A DNA stretch of 59,250 nucleotides, taken from assembly GCA_009785605.1 (NCBI GenBank), contig WQVY01000006.1:1-59250 (forward strand). Direction: 5' to 3'. This document shows positions 7,656-16,656 of this stretch, piece after piece (within the stretch, counting starts at the first letter, position 1; the number at the start of each line of letters is the position of its first letter). Position numbers and translations under genes: made by a program. The stretch is from Defluviitaleaceae bacterium (GTDB lineage: Bacteria > Bacillota > Clostridia > Lachnospirales > WQUN01). The notes under the pieces are model-generated. The model had not been told where the DNA came from. It saw only the letters and a program-made list of their open reading frames with translations, and made no database searches.

Positions 7656-8668
7656 ATACGCTTAACAATAAAACCCCGGCTCCTATCCTTGCGGTAGAGG
7701 ATTTGCATACATCTTTTTTCCCAGAAGAAGGGGAAATTAGAGCCGTAAGCGGGATTAACTTCTCTATTGCCAAAGGTGAGACTTTGGGCATAGTTGGGGA
7801 AAGCGGCTCTGGCAAAAGTATTACTGCAATGTCTATTTTGCAGCTCTTAGAAGGTACCACTGGGGTCATAAAGGGTGGCAAAATAGTCTTCCAAGGCGAG
7901 GATTTACTGTCAAAAACCCGCCAAGAAATGATGAGTATCCGTGGTAACAATATCTCTATGATATTCCAAGAGCCCATGACATCACTCAATCCCACAATGT
8001 CTATAGGCAACCAAATTGCAGAAGTTATAATGCTGCATCAAAATAGGACCAAAAAAGGTGCATGGCACCAGGCAACCGAAATGCTAAAAAAGGTTGGTAT
8101 GCCCGAGCCAGAAAAACGCGCAAAGCAGTACCCGCACCAACTGTCTGGTGGGATGCGTCAACGTGTAATGATAGCAATTGCACTTGCATGCAATCCCGAG
8201 CTGCTGATAGCCGACGAGCCTACAACTGCGCTGGATGTGACAATACAAGCACAAATACTCACACTCATGAAGCGCTTGCAAAGGGAATTGGGCACGGCAA
8301 TGATATTAATAACCCATGATTTAGGCGTTGTGGCAGAAATGTGCGACCACGTAGCAGTTATGTACTGCGGCAAAATTGTGGAATACACAGATGTTAGATC
8401 CCTTTTTACCGCGCCAAAGCACCCTTATACGATAGGACTGTTAAACTCCATACCGTCTCACGAGATGGACAGCAACGAGGATTTGCAAATTATTGCCGGT
8501 ACAGTGCCAAGCCCATTTGAGGTGCTAATAGGTTGCTCTTTTGCCCCAAGATGCCCACACGCAAACGAGCAATGCCACACAGAAATCCCGCAGCTTATAA
8601 ACATAGAGGACCGGCAAGTGCGCTGCTTTATGCACCAACCTTATGTACAGGGAGGTATAGACGTATGA
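7652..8668 (+). CDS. dppD: peptide ABC transporter ATP-binding protein, DppD/OppD type
   Basis: A 338-residue ATPase that powers the peptide permease. It has Walker A GESGSGKS (about residues 48-55), the signature LSGGMRQRV, Walker B LLIADEP followed by TTALD, and the H-loop ITHDLG. The C-terminal extension typical of oligopeptide ATPases ([15 protein letters not shown]) carries the Cys residues that bind a 4Fe-4S cluster in some DppD proteins. The ATG at 7652 is preferred over an in-frame ATG at 7640 because GGAG lies 6 bases upstream. Its TGA overlaps the ATG of the following ATPase gene. Confidence 0.92.
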   Translation: MNTLNNKTPAPILAVEDLHTSFFPEEGEIRAVSGINFSIAKGETLGIVGESGSGKSITAMSILQLLEGTTGVIKGGKIVFQGEDLLSKTRQEMMSIRGNNISMIFQEPMTSLNPTMSIGNQIAEVIMLHQNRTKKGAWHQATEMLKKVGMPEPEKRAKQYPHQLSGGMRQRVMIAIALACNPELLIADEPTTALDVTIQAQILTLMKRLQRELGTAMILITHDLGVVAEMCDHVAVMYCGKIVEYTDVRSLFTAPKHPYTIGLLNSIPSHEMDSNEDLQIIAGTVPSPFEVLIGCSFAPRCPHANEQCHTEIPQLINIEDRQVRCFMHQPYVQGGIDV

Positions 8669-9663
8669 CAGGCGGAAGGGTACTTTTGGATGTTAAAAAT
8701 CTCAAACAATATTTCCCGATAAAAGGCGGCATACTTGGCCGCACAATTGGGCATGTAAAGGCCGTCGACGGTATTTCTTTTACAGTAAGCGAAGGCGAGA
8801 CTGTGGGCATAGTAGGAGAGTCTGGTTGTGGTAAATCATCAACTGGGCGCGCCATCTTGCGCCTAGAGAAATCACATGAAGGCGAAGTCAACTTTGATGG
8901 CGTGGACTTACTCAAGCTCTCCAAATCAAGCATGAACAAAAGGCGCGGGGATATCCAAATAATCTTCCAAGACCCTTTTGCGTCGCTTAACCCACGCCAA
9001 ACAGTGTATCAAATCTTGAACGAAGCAATGAAAATACAAAATATAAGCACGCCAGAAAAACGCCGCCAAAATATAATAGAACTTTTGGCTACCGTTGGCC
9101 TGAGCGAGCACCAAATAGACCGCTACCCTCATGAGTTTAGCGGCGGCCAGCGGCAACGCATAGGCATTGCCCGTGCACTGTCTGTCAGGCCCAAGCTTAT
9201 AGTTTGCGACGAGGCCGTTAGCGCGCTGGATGTATCTATCCAGGCCCAGGTGCTTAACCTTTTAAAGGACTTGCAGCGGCGGTTTGGCCTTACGTATTTA
9301 TTTATATCTCATGATTTGGGCGTTGTACGCCATATTACGGACCGCATTATAGTTATGTACTTAGGCAAGATTGTAGAAATCGCAGACAAGAAGCAGCTTT
9401 TCGAAAACCCTGCGCATCCATATACTTATGCACTTTTGTCTGCGATACCCAGCACAAAAATGGATAATAAAAGCGAGAGGGTTATCTTGCAAGGGGATGT
9501 CCCCTCGCCTATTAACCCGCCAAAAGGATGCCGCTTTCACACGCGCTGCCCCTTTGTAAAAGACAAATGTATTGCCGTAGAGCCACAGCTTACCCAAGTT
9601 GCAGAGGGGCAGTTTTCTGCTTGCCATTACCCTTATAAGGAGGATGGCGCTAAGGCTTTCTAA
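8665..9663 (+). CDS. dppF: peptide ABC transporter ATP-binding protein, DppF/OppF type
   Basis: A 332-residue partner ATPase. Walker A is GESGCGKSS (about residue 50), the signature is FSGGQRQRIGIARALS, Walker B is LIVCDEAVSALD, and the C-terminal oligopeptide extension GCRFHTRCPFVKDKC is present. The true start is the ATG at 8665, with GGGAGG 8-9 bases upstream and a 4-base ATGA overlap with the preceding gene. Longer in-frame extensions run backwards through that gene and are not credible. It is the last gene of the transporter operon. The 116 bases after it have no classic terminator, only a weak stem CCTGCAA/TTGCAGG near 9730-9757. Confidence 0.92.
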   Translation: MTGGRVLLDVKNLKQYFPIKGGILGRTIGHVKAVDGISFTVSEGETVGIVGESGCGKSSTGRAILRLEKSHEGEVNFDGVDLLKLSKSSMNKRRGDIQIIFQDPFASLNPRQTVYQILNEAMKIQNISTPEKRRQNIIELLATVGLSEHQIDRYPHEFSGGQRQRIGIARALSVRPKLIVCDEAVSALDVSIQAQVLNLLKDLQRRFGLTYLFISHDLGVVRHITDRIIVMYLGKIVEIADKKQLFENPAHPYTYALLSAIPSTKMDNKSERVILQGDVPSPINPPKGCRFHTRCPFVKDKCIAVEPQLTQVAEGQFSACHYPYKEDGAKAF

Positions 9664-9779
9664 AAATATTGCAATTGAGTAAATAATGTGCTTGCAATTT
9701 GTTACGCATAATGATACAAATAGTCCCATAAACCTGCAATAACCCCTAAAATCTTGCAGGGATGAGACTGGAGGACAAT

Positions 9780-11867
9780 ATGTATCATTCGCGTAGATTT
9801 ATCCGTTGCATGTGTGTATTTGTAATTATTGTGTTGCTAACTATGACGGTTGCAATACCTGTTTTCTCCCAAGACAGCTTGGTGGATGAGCCGCCCAGCA
9901 CGGCCCACTGGGCGCAGGGCTACCTCGACAAACTCCTTCGTCACCATGCGATTAACGAGGCCGATGCATTGTTTCCCAACAACCCGGTAGCAAAATACCG
10001 CTTTACAAGCTGGGTTGATGGTGTGTTTAGGCATGCGTATTTCGCATATGAATTTAATGATGTTTCTCTAACACGGCTCGATGCTGCTGTACTGGCGGCT
10101 CGGGCCTTTCGTATGCCTGCGGGGGACCCGGGCGTGTTGTTACGCTTCCCGGATCATGACCTTGTACCCTATGTATACCAGGCTTATGTTGCGGCGCTGG
10201 TTGCCTCTGGGGTTATAAGAGGCCACGGAGCCGGGCACAATGCTGGAAGTTTGGACCCTTTGGGTGTGATCACATATGCCCAGGGCTCTGCTTTACTGGC
10301 ATTGATTGCGGGCGAGATATTTTCTGTGCCTGGGCTATATCAAGGATTTTCAACTACCGGCAATGCCATAATTAACACTGGCGGCGTGGTTATGGAAGAT
10401 GCAAACATTGGCGGCAACCTGATTATAACCGGACAGGGTGAACCAATACTAATCACGGGATATTTTTATAACGTGATTATAATGACATCAACACCAGTAC
10501 AAATAAATGGACACGTGCAGCGCTTGATTATTGTTGCCGACAATGCTGTTGTAGAGCTTGAAGATTGCCACATTACGAGCTTATATATAGAAGGGGATAA
10601 TGCACAGGTATCTGGTACGGGCCACATTTATGATGTAGTGCTGGATAACCCTTATTTAAATTTTGCCAACGATATTGCAATCGGGCCGGCAGGGCCAGAA
10701 GTTGAGCATACAACTGATACAAGTACACCTGCACCGGAAAACAATGTAACAACGCAACCAAATATCACGCCATCCCCTACCCCCGAGTTACCAGTGGATA
10801 CACCAGATACACCACAAAATACTCCCGAACCCATGCCTACACCTATACCTCCAACACTGGGGCCGACTCCTGTACCCACGCCCACTCCTACACCGGGGGC
10901 AACGCCTATGCCTACACCCACCCCTACGCCGGGTGCAACGCCTTTACCCACACCAAGCCCTACTCCTGTACCAACACCCATGTCAACGCCAACACCTACA
11001 ACCACCCCAACACCTACTCCGGCACCCACAATTTCACCAACGCCTACATCATCACCTACACCTACTCCCACATCTTCACCCGCACCCACGCTTACACCCA
11101 CTCCTACAGCTACCCCCACACCCACCCCTGGCCCCATCCCCGTCCCGCCACCAACAACGGACGGCAACAACCAAATATTATATTTCGAATTGTATATACC
11201 AGGCTCAGGTCAGGTAAAAATCGAGCCTAGCAACCCTTTGTTTGACATAATGCGCAACCTCAACAACGGCGATATGATAGTTACAGAGGGAGGCAATATC
11301 ACAGGCGCTATCATAAACAGCCCCAATACTAACCTTACTGGGCCAGATATACGCAACCCAGACAATCTACTTAAAATATACCTTACACCTACCGCCAACC
11401 TTACGCTAGGCAACTTCCAGGGTGGTGCCAATGGCGACATGTCCAACCTGCTTATAGTAGGCGATGGCAACACCTTTAACTTACTGCCAAGCGCGGGACT
11501 TGCTACTATTGCTGTACAGGGCGACATAGAAATAAACGCTACTGCAATAGCAGGTGCTTTTAACTCTTTGGTCATAAACCTTGTTGGGGATGTTAATCTC
11601 ACCATCCCCACTGTCAACAATTTGGCACGCATATACTTTGACCTAAGCGGCGTGTATAGCGATGCCACGATAGTATCGCGCGGTGTCACTATGCACATAG
11701 ACGCTAATACAAGCTACCTGGTTGGGATCGAAGACAACGGCGACCGCCTAACTGTGATTTTAGCCAACACTCCCGGCCATATAGGGCGGCCCCCTTACTC
11801 CACCGGGCTAGTACCACCATACACCACATTACAAATAGGGCCGGGCCGCACTATTGTAACTATTTAA
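9780..11867 (+). CDS. exported SLH-like surface protein with Thr-Pro linker
   Basis: A 695-residue predicted exported protein. It has a signal peptide (FIRCMCVFVIIVLLTMTVAI) with cleavage probably after VFSQ. Residues about 30-180 resemble two degenerate S-layer homology modules (AHWAQGYLDKLL, FPDHDLVPYVYQAYVAALVASGVIRG, LDPLGVITYAQGSALLA). A beta-helix-like segment follows (EDANIGGNLIITGQGEPILITG). Then comes a linker of about 125 residues rich in TPTP repeats, and a C-terminal beta-rich domain of about 230 residues with no family I know. The layout suggests a cell-wall-anchored stalk presenting the C-terminal domain. GGAGG lies 5 bases before the ATG at 9780; an in-frame ATG at 9762 has no ribosome site. 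It stands alone between the transporter operon and dusB. Confidence 0.8.
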   Translation: MYHSRRFIRCMCVFVIIVLLTMTVAIPVFSQDSLVDEPPSTAHWAQGYLDKLLRHHAINEADALFPNNPVAKYRFTSWVDGVFRHAYFAYEFNDVSLTRLDAAVLAARAFRMPAGDPGVLLRFPDHDLVPYVYQAYVAALVASGVIRGHGAGHNAGSLDPLGVITYAQGSALLALIAGEIFSVPGLYQGFSTTGNAIINTGGVVMEDANIGGNLIITGQGEPILITGYFYNVIIMTSTPVQINGHVQRLIIVADNAVVELEDCHITSLYIEGDNAQVSGTGHIYDVVLDNPYLNFANDIAIGPAGPEVEHTTDTSTPAPENNVTTQPNITPSPTPELPVDTPDTPQNTPEPMPTPIPPTLGPTPVPTPTPTPGATPMPTPTPTPGATPLPTPSPTPVPTPMSTPTPTTTPTPTPAPTISPTPTSSPTPTPTSSPAPTLTPTPTATPTPTPGPIPVPPPTTDGNNQILYFELYIPGSGQVKIEPSNPLFDIMRNLNNGDMIVTEGGNITGAIINSPNTNLTGPDIRNPDNLLKIYLTPTANLTLGNFQGGANGDMSNLLIVGDGNTFNLLPSAGLATIAVQGDIEINATAIAGAFNSLVINLVGDVNLTIPTVNNLARIYFDLSGVYSDATIVSRGVTMHIDANTSYLVGIEDNGDRLTVILANTPGHIGRPPYSTGLVPPYTTLQIGPGRTIVTI
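10750..11160 (+). repeat. Thr-Pro codon repeat (surface-protein linker)
   Basis: Degenerate tandem repeats of ACNCCN units encode TP and PTP runs, with GATP and SPTP variants. Synonymous variation is heavy, so selection appears to act on the peptide and slippage seems limited. The opposite frame gives a Gly-Val-rich shadow ORF that is not a gene. Confidence 0.85.
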
Positions 11868-11927
11868 GACTTGGATTAAAATTGTAGCCATCTTCGAAAT
11901 GTATTCAATGTAAATTAAGAAAGCCTA

Positions 11928-12905
11928 ATGCCCAATGAAAGCAGGTTGAAATTATTGCTCTTAGACTCGCTAAAAAACAATATATATATGGCCCCAATGG
12001 CCGGTGTTACGGACCGGGTTTTTAGAGCCCTTGTGCATAGTCACGGTGCGGGGCTTACGTTCTCTGAGATGGTAAGCGCCAAGAGTATCGTGTACCGCAA
12101 TAAAAATACGGCAAGGCTGCTGGAAAACGCACCCCATGTGCGCCCATGGGCAGTACAGTTCTTTGGGCATGAGCCAGAAATTTTGGCAGAGGCTATTCAT
12201 ATGCTAGAGGATTGTCCTTTTGATATCGTAAATATCAACATGGGCTGTCCCATGCCCAAAATTGTAAAAAATGGCGAAGGTGCAGCCCTTATGACCAACC
12301 CACCACTGGCTGGGCGTATGATTGAAGCAGCAGTAAGGGCAAGCTCTAGGCCGGTAACGGTTAAGATACGCAAGGGCTTTACCCCGTCAAGCCTAAATGC
12401 CATAGAAATGGCCAAAATAGCAGAAGCAGCGGGTGCTGCCAACATTACAGTGCATGGCCGCACCCGCGACCAGTACTATACCGGGACTGCCGACTGGGAA
12501 GCTATTGCGGCAGTTAAGAAAGCCGTAAAGATACCCGTCATAGGCAACGGGGATATATTCTCGGCAGAGGTTGCAGTAAAGCGTTTACAAGAGTCCGGCT
12601 GCGACGGGATCATGATTGCGCGGGGGGCTATGGGCAACCCGTGGATATTTTCCCGCACGGTAGCGTACCTGGAAACAGGTGTTATGCCTCCAGAGCCAAC
12701 TCAAGAAGAAATTATTAAGACGGCTATTGCCCATTTGAACGCGGTTGCTGAAGAAAAATCTAATATTGTGGAGATGCGTAAGCATTTATCATGGTATACT
12801 AAGGGCATGCATAGCTCGGCAGAGCTAAGGAGCAAGATAAACTCCGCAAAGACGTCACAAGAGATGGAAGCATTGCTTGTGCCAATGCTTGATAAAGCCA
12901 AATAA
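11928..12905 (+). CDS. dusB: tRNA-dihydrouridine synthase
   Basis: A 325-residue flavoenzyme that reduces uridine to dihydrouridine in tRNA. It has the Dus TIM-barrel signature MAPMAGVTDRVFRALV, the motif NINMGCPMPKIVKNGEGAAL with the catalytic Cys, the K/H pair in VTVKIRKG and ITVHGRTRDQYYTG, and the FMN phosphate-binding end GNGDI with MIARGAMGNPWIF. The length fits DusB. The ribosome site is weak (AAGAAAG). It is followed after 71 bases, containing an interspersed repeat, by the surface-polysaccharide set. Confidence 0.94.
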   Translation: MPNESRLKLLLLDSLKNNIYMAPMAGVTDRVFRALVHSHGAGLTFSEMVSAKSIVYRNKNTARLLENAPHVRPWAVQFFGHEPEILAEAIHMLEDCPFDIVNINMGCPMPKIVKNGEGAALMTNPPLAGRMIEAAVRASSRPVTVKIRKGFTPSSLNAIEMAKIAEAAGAANITVHGRTRDQYYTGTADWEAIAAVKKAVKIPVIGNGDIFSAEVAVKRLQESGCDGIMIARGAMGNPWIFSRTVAYLETGVMPPEPTQEEIIKTAIAHLNAVAEEKSNIVEMRKHLSWYTKGMHSSAELRSKINSAKTSQEMEALLVPMLDKAK

Positions 12906-12966
12906 CGCCTTTACCAATTGTATCAAAACCGGAAAATCGTATTTGTTCCACCAACGAAGGAGGCAT
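12906..12966 (+). repeat. interspersed repeat carrying a ribosome-binding site (copy C)
   Basis: The first 27 bases (12906-12932, CGCCTTTACCAAT then GTATCAAAACCGG) match 38234-38260 with one mismatch. The last 26 bases (12941-12966, ATTTGTTCC then ACGAAGGAGGCAT) match 30268-30293 with two mismatches. This copy joins both halves, so it looks like a short mosaic element. Its AAGGAGG appears to be the ribosome site of the next gene. Confidence 0.6.
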
Positions 12967-12976
12967 AAAGTAATAT

Positions 12977-13477
12977 ATGAAACATGCAAAAAACTATATC
13001 TACCCGGCTATTATTGCCGCGCTTGCGGTACTATTGATTCTTTCACATTTGCAGGCTACTGCATATGCCCAGCCGGGTACAGCCAACGACCCTCTCGTAA
13101 CCCAGCGCTATGTAGATGAGCGCATAGCGGTATTGCAAGCCCAAATTACATCTTTACAAAACCAACTTGGTAATATCGAGCCTGGCACAACCACATCCGT
13201 GGAGGCCGGGGTTGTGCCATTTACACCGGTTTTTGTGCCTCGGGGCAGCACTTTAATTGCAGAAGCCGGTGCTGAGTTTATACTGCGAAGCGGCTCTGCC
13301 AATGTTGTTGCCGGGCCCAACGGGTTAGTAGACGTGACGGCGGGCCAAGATATAGCAAACGGACAACCCATAAGCCGTAACCATTTAATACTTGTACCCG
13401 CCACAGACGGGCGCGGCCTTCAAATTATTTCGGATGCGTGGCTAATGATTAAAGGTGGTTATTCTATTGTCATCTAA
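12977..13477 (+). CDS. exported coiled-coil protein of unknown function
   Basis: A 166-residue protein with an N-terminal signal or anchor helix (YPAIIAALAVLLILSHLQATAYA). A short coiled coil (YVDERIAVLQAQITSLQNQL) is followed by a compact Gly/Ala-rich beta domain containing FTPVFVPRGSTLIAEAGAEF and NGQPISRNHLILVP. I do not recognise a named family. The ribosome site AAGGAGG lies in the preceding repeat, about 12 bases from the ATG, longer than usual. Its 3' end overlaps the start of the ligase-like gene, so it probably belongs to the same transcript and works at the cell envelope. Confidence 0.75.
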   Translation: MKHAKNYIYPAIIAALAVLLILSHLQATAYAQPGTANDPLVTQRYVDERIAVLQAQITSLQNQLGNIEPGTTTSVEAGVVPFTPVFVPRGSTLIAEAGAEFILRSGSANVVAGPNGLVDVTAGQDIANGQPISRNHLILVPATDGRGLQIISDAWLMIKGGYSIVI

Positions 13478-15068
13478 ACTAACATGGTTTGGCAGTGTAA
13501 TAGTACAGTGGCTTGCTGGCAGCCTGTTTTTCCGCGGGCTTAGCGCTACTATGGATTGGATTATACGAATAGGCCGCGACAGCTTCATTGTGGGCCTGTT
13601 TACAAGCGATGATACCCCACAACAAGCCAGCCTTGAACGCAGTGTATTTGTACTGGTTTTGGACGGGGTACTAAACGGTATACCAAAATGTATACGCCAA
13701 CCTGTACGCTGGCCAACAGCATTGTCAGCGTTGTTTTCTGGTAGCTGGCTTATACAGTCCGCTACCAGCCGTTTGGGCACCCCAATACCGCCGCCTGTGC
13801 CCAATACAGGGCCCAGTACGATTATTGTGTGGGGGGCGTATGCCTTGCCTGTCTGGGCAATTTTTGCTGTTACTATTGCCCTTCCTATCTTGCCTACCAT
13901 GATATTGGCTGGCATGCTTTTACCTGCTTTTTTATTTGCTTTATTTAGCCGCCGCTTCGTACTAGATGGTACAGCGGTTTTTTTGTTGATTTTTATTATT
14001 GTGACACTTATAACCGGGGTTATGTCGGTAGTACCTGCGTCTAGCGTGCCTATTGTTGCGCTTACGACTGTATTTATGCTGTCTGCTTTGATTATTATGG
14101 CATGTTGCAAGACTAGTGAAAGCGTTGATATGTTTATCATGGGCTTTGTTGCCGCCTCTGCTATAGCTGGGGTTGTGGGCGTGTACCATGTTATTACAGA
14201 CTACTCAACCAGCGCGTGGTTGGATATTGTATTGTTTACAGACATTGGGCTTAGGCTTTATTCTACCTTTGACAACCCCAACGCCTACGGCACTTATCTT
14301 TTGCTGGCGATACCTTTGGCTATGGCCTGTGTCTTTTATGCCAAAAACACATTCCTTAGACTATGTGCATTGGGTATTACGGGTATGCTTGTGCTTAACC
14401 TGCTGGCTACTTACTCGCGTGGGTGCTATGTCGCACTTGCCATTGGGGTTGCCATTTTCGTGCTTATTATCAAAAAGCAGCTAATAGTCTTGGTAATACC
14501 TGCAATGCTTGCATCGTTGCTTGTGTTGCCGGCATCTGTTGTAAACAGGCTCTTTAGCATTGCCAACATGGCCGATACTTCTACCACTTTCCGCATGAAC
14601 ATCTGGCGCGGCACGCTACGTATGCTTGGGGATTTTTGGCCGGTGGGTGTTGGGCAGGGGGAGCATGCTTTTAACCGTGCTTATATTTTTTACTCACTTG
14701 GCGCTACATTTACCCCCCATTCTCATAATCTTTTCCTTCAAATATTTGCGGAGACGGGCATTGTGGGGCTTCTTGTTTTTATTGGGATGCTGGCGTGTTT
14801 CTTTAGGGCACATGCCAACTTTTTGCGGCGGGTTAAAGAGTTCCGCTTACGTGTAATGTCCGCGGCCATGGTTGCGGCTGTTACGGGCTTCTTGATACAG
14901 GGGGTTTTTGATTACGCTTTCTATAATTATCGCGTGATGCTTGCGTTTTTCTTGTTTTTGGGTATAAGCATAGCATTTACACGAATTTCTGCCCCAGTTG
15001 CCGAGTTTACAGCAAAAAAAGACTCCCCTCCACGAGTTAGCGAGTGGGTTACAGGTTACCATGACTAA
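13467..15068 (+). CDS. O-antigen ligase / polymerase (Wzy_C-like) membrane protein
   Basis: A polytopic membrane protein of 533 residues with about 10-12 hydrophobic helices. The hallmark of the O-antigen ligase family is the large outer loop with GVGQGEHAFNRAYIFYSLGATFTPHSHNLFLQIFAETGIVGLL (about residues 391-433), where the conserved H-S-H-N lies. STFDNPNAYGTYLLLAIPLAMA (about 270) also fits. In Gram-positives such proteins polymerise or attach envelope polysaccharides or teichoic-type polymers. I chose the TTG at 13467 because AAAGGTGG lies 8 bases upstream; an in-frame GTG at 13455 has no ribosome site. It overlaps the previous gene by 11 bases and the next by 8. Confidence 0.85.
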   Translation: MSSKLTWFGSVIVQWLAGSLFFRGLSATMDWIIRIGRDSFIVGLFTSDDTPQQASLERSVFVLVLDGVLNGIPKCIRQPVRWPTALSALFSGSWLIQSATSRLGTPIPPPVPNTGPSTIIVWGAYALPVWAIFAVTIALPILPTMILAGMLLPAFLFALFSRRFVLDGTAVFLLIFIIVTLITGVMSVVPASSVPIVALTTVFMLSALIIMACCKTSESVDMFIMGFVAASAIAGVVGVYHVITDYSTSAWLDIVLFTDIGLRLYSTFDNPNAYGTYLLLAIPLAMACVFYAKNTFLRLCALGITGMLVLNLLATYSRGCYVALAIGVAIFVLIIKKQLIVLVIPAMLASLLVLPASVVNRLFSIANMADTSTTFRMNIWRGTLRMLGDFWPVGVGQGEHAFNRAYIFYSLGATFTPHSHNLFLQIFAETGIVGLLVFIGMLACFFRAHANFLRRVKEFRLRVMSAAMVAAVTGFLIQGVFDYAFYNYRVMLAFFLFLGISIAFTRISAPVAEFTAKKDSPPRVSEWVTGYHD

Positions 15069-16158
15069 AATACTACACATCTTATCAGACAAAAACAGAG
15101 GCGGGGCTGGTGACCAAGTACTAGCACTTATACAAGCGTCAAACACGCAAGACTTTGCAATGGAAGTGCTTGTCCCGGAAAACTCCTTTGTAGCGCCGCT
15201 GCTTGCCAAGCGGGGAATAACCTATTACGAGGCACCCCATATCGCAGACAGGTCATTCTCACTTGCGGGTGTTAAAGCGCTGCATAAGCTGATTAAGCAA
15301 ATAAAGCCAGACATTGTGCATACACACGGCTCGCTTGCTGGGCGGATAGCGGCCCGGCTCAACCGCGCAAAGGTCGTACACACCAGGCATAGTGTGTTCC
15401 CTGTGGCGGCGTGGCGTAAGCGCTTTCCTATGAAGCAGATTTCGGGACTTATAAACAACGTGTTAAGCAACCGGGTAATTGCAGTTTCGCCAGCAGCCAA
15501 GGAAAACCTTGTAGACTTGGGCACCGCACATGCCAAAATACACACAATATACAACGGCACCCCACCCGCGCAAAGCACAACCCCTCACGAGACCCAAGCG
15601 CTAAAAGCAAAGTATGATATCCCCCCCGGCACATTTACACTAGCAATAATGGCACGGCTTACGGAAGTTAAAGGCCACGACTATATACTAGACGCGGCAA
15701 AAGCCGTACCAGATGTACTAGTCCTTATAGCTGGCAAAGGCGACAGGCAAACGCATTTAGAAGAACGGATAACAAACGAAAATATCACCAACGCGCGGAT
15801 GCTTGGCTTTATAGAAGAAGTTGACGAGATAGTAGCAATATCGGATGCACTACTTAACGCATCATTCGGCACAGAAGCATCGTCTATGGCGCTGATTTTG
15901 GGCATGAGTGCTGGCAAACCGGCTATTGTTTCGGACTATGGCGGCAACCCATATCTTGTACAGGGCGGCGTTAACGGGCTGGTATTCGAATCTCGCGACG
16001 CGCTGGCATTGGCAAAGGCAATATACCGGCTAAAGTCCAGCCCCGACCTGTATACACAGCTCTCCCAAGGCGCAATACGCACTTATAACGAGAAATTTAC
16101 AGACAAAAAAATGGCCTCTGACACACAGGCTGTATATATACAAATAACCACGAGGTGA
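15061..16158 (+). CDS. GT4-family glycosyltransferase
   Basis: A 365-residue GT-B fold enzyme. The N-terminus has MTKILHILSDKNRGGAGDQV, with the Gly-rich acceptor loop. The middle has VHTHGSLAGRIAARL and GLINNVLSNRVIAVSPAAKENL. The C-terminal half has ARLTEVKGHDYILDAA and the E-x7-E type motif region EASSMALILGMSAGKPAIVSDYGGNPYLV that binds the sugar nucleotide. It should add a sugar to a cytoplasmic lipid-linked or protein acceptor. The ATG at 15061 overlaps the ligase-like gene by 8 bases; a longer N-terminus would run back through that gene. Together with the ligase this points to an envelope glycan. Confidence 0.88.
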   Translation: MTKILHILSDKNRGGAGDQVLALIQASNTQDFAMEVLVPENSFVAPLLAKRGITYYEAPHIADRSFSLAGVKALHKLIKQIKPDIVHTHGSLAGRIAARLNRAKVVHTRHSVFPVAAWRKRFPMKQISGLINNVLSNRVIAVSPAAKENLVDLGTAHAKIHTIYNGTPPAQSTTPHETQALKAKYDIPPGTFTLAIMARLTEVKGHDYILDAAKAVPDVLVLIAGKGDRQTHLEERITNENITNARMLGFIEEVDEIVAISDALLNASFGTEASSMALILGMSAGKPAIVSDYGGNPYLVQGGVNGLVFESRDALALAKAIYRLKSSPDLYTQLSQGAIRTYNEKFTDKKMASDTQAVYIQITTR

Positions 16159-16164
16159 GACATC

Positions 16165-16656
16165 ATGAGAAAATATCGGCTTTTTGGCATCATCAACCCT
16201 ATTGACGTGTTGCTACTTATAGCGGTTGTTGCGTTGGTGTGGGGGGCATATTTACTAGCTAGGCCCCAAGCCGTAGCCGCAGATGGCGGGCGCTTGATAC
16301 GCTATACTTTCGAGCTTGGGGAGCGCCCCGCAGGCTTTTACCAAAGCATCGAACCTGGCGCGCCCGCATATTATGGCAACCAAAACTGGTGGATTGGTAC
16401 GGTAGTAGGAGCTTACTCGCGCCCATTTATGGCAGATGCCCCCGACGAGGCGGCAGGTATAATACGGCGCGTACCGGTAGCAGGGCTAGAGTTTACCTAC
16501 ATCGTCATAGAGGCTTGGGCAGATATAAGCGACTCGGCTACACTCATAGGGGATTTTTGGGTGGCGGTAAACAGGCAAGTGCCTGTACGGTCCCGCGATT
16601 TTGCAGGTATTGGGTTTATAACAGGTTTGGAATTGGTGGAGGGTAACAATGATTGA
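16165..16656 (+). CDS. DUF4330-like membrane-anchored protein
   Basis: A 163-residue protein with one N-terminal membrane helix (PIDVLLLIAVVALVWGAYLLA, about residues 12-32) and an external beta-rich domain. The start MRKYRLFGIINPIDVLLL resembles the KLFGKINxIDxxxxL opening of DUF4330 proteins. The function is unknown. GAGGTGA precedes the ATG. It overlaps the next gene, a second member of the same family, by 8 bases, so the two probably form a complex or arose by duplication. Confidence 0.7.
   Translation: MRKYRLFGIINPIDVLLLIAVVALVWGAYLLARPQAVAADGGRLIRYTFELGERPAGFYQSIEPGAPAYYGNQNWWIGTVVGAYSRPFMADAPDEAAGIIRRVPVAGLEFTYIVIEAWADISDSATLIGDFWVAVNRQVPVRSRDFAGIGFITGLELVEGNND

Noticed and set aside
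10750-11160. Possible CRISPR or minisatellite because of the regular repeats
   Set aside because: There is no constant repeat with unique spacers. The units are 6-base codon pairs with synonymous variation inside a long reading frame.
10652-11170. Leftward ORF of 172 codons rich in Gly-Val
   Set aside because: It is the complement of the Thr-Pro repeat; the composition follows from ACNCC units and it has no ribosome site.
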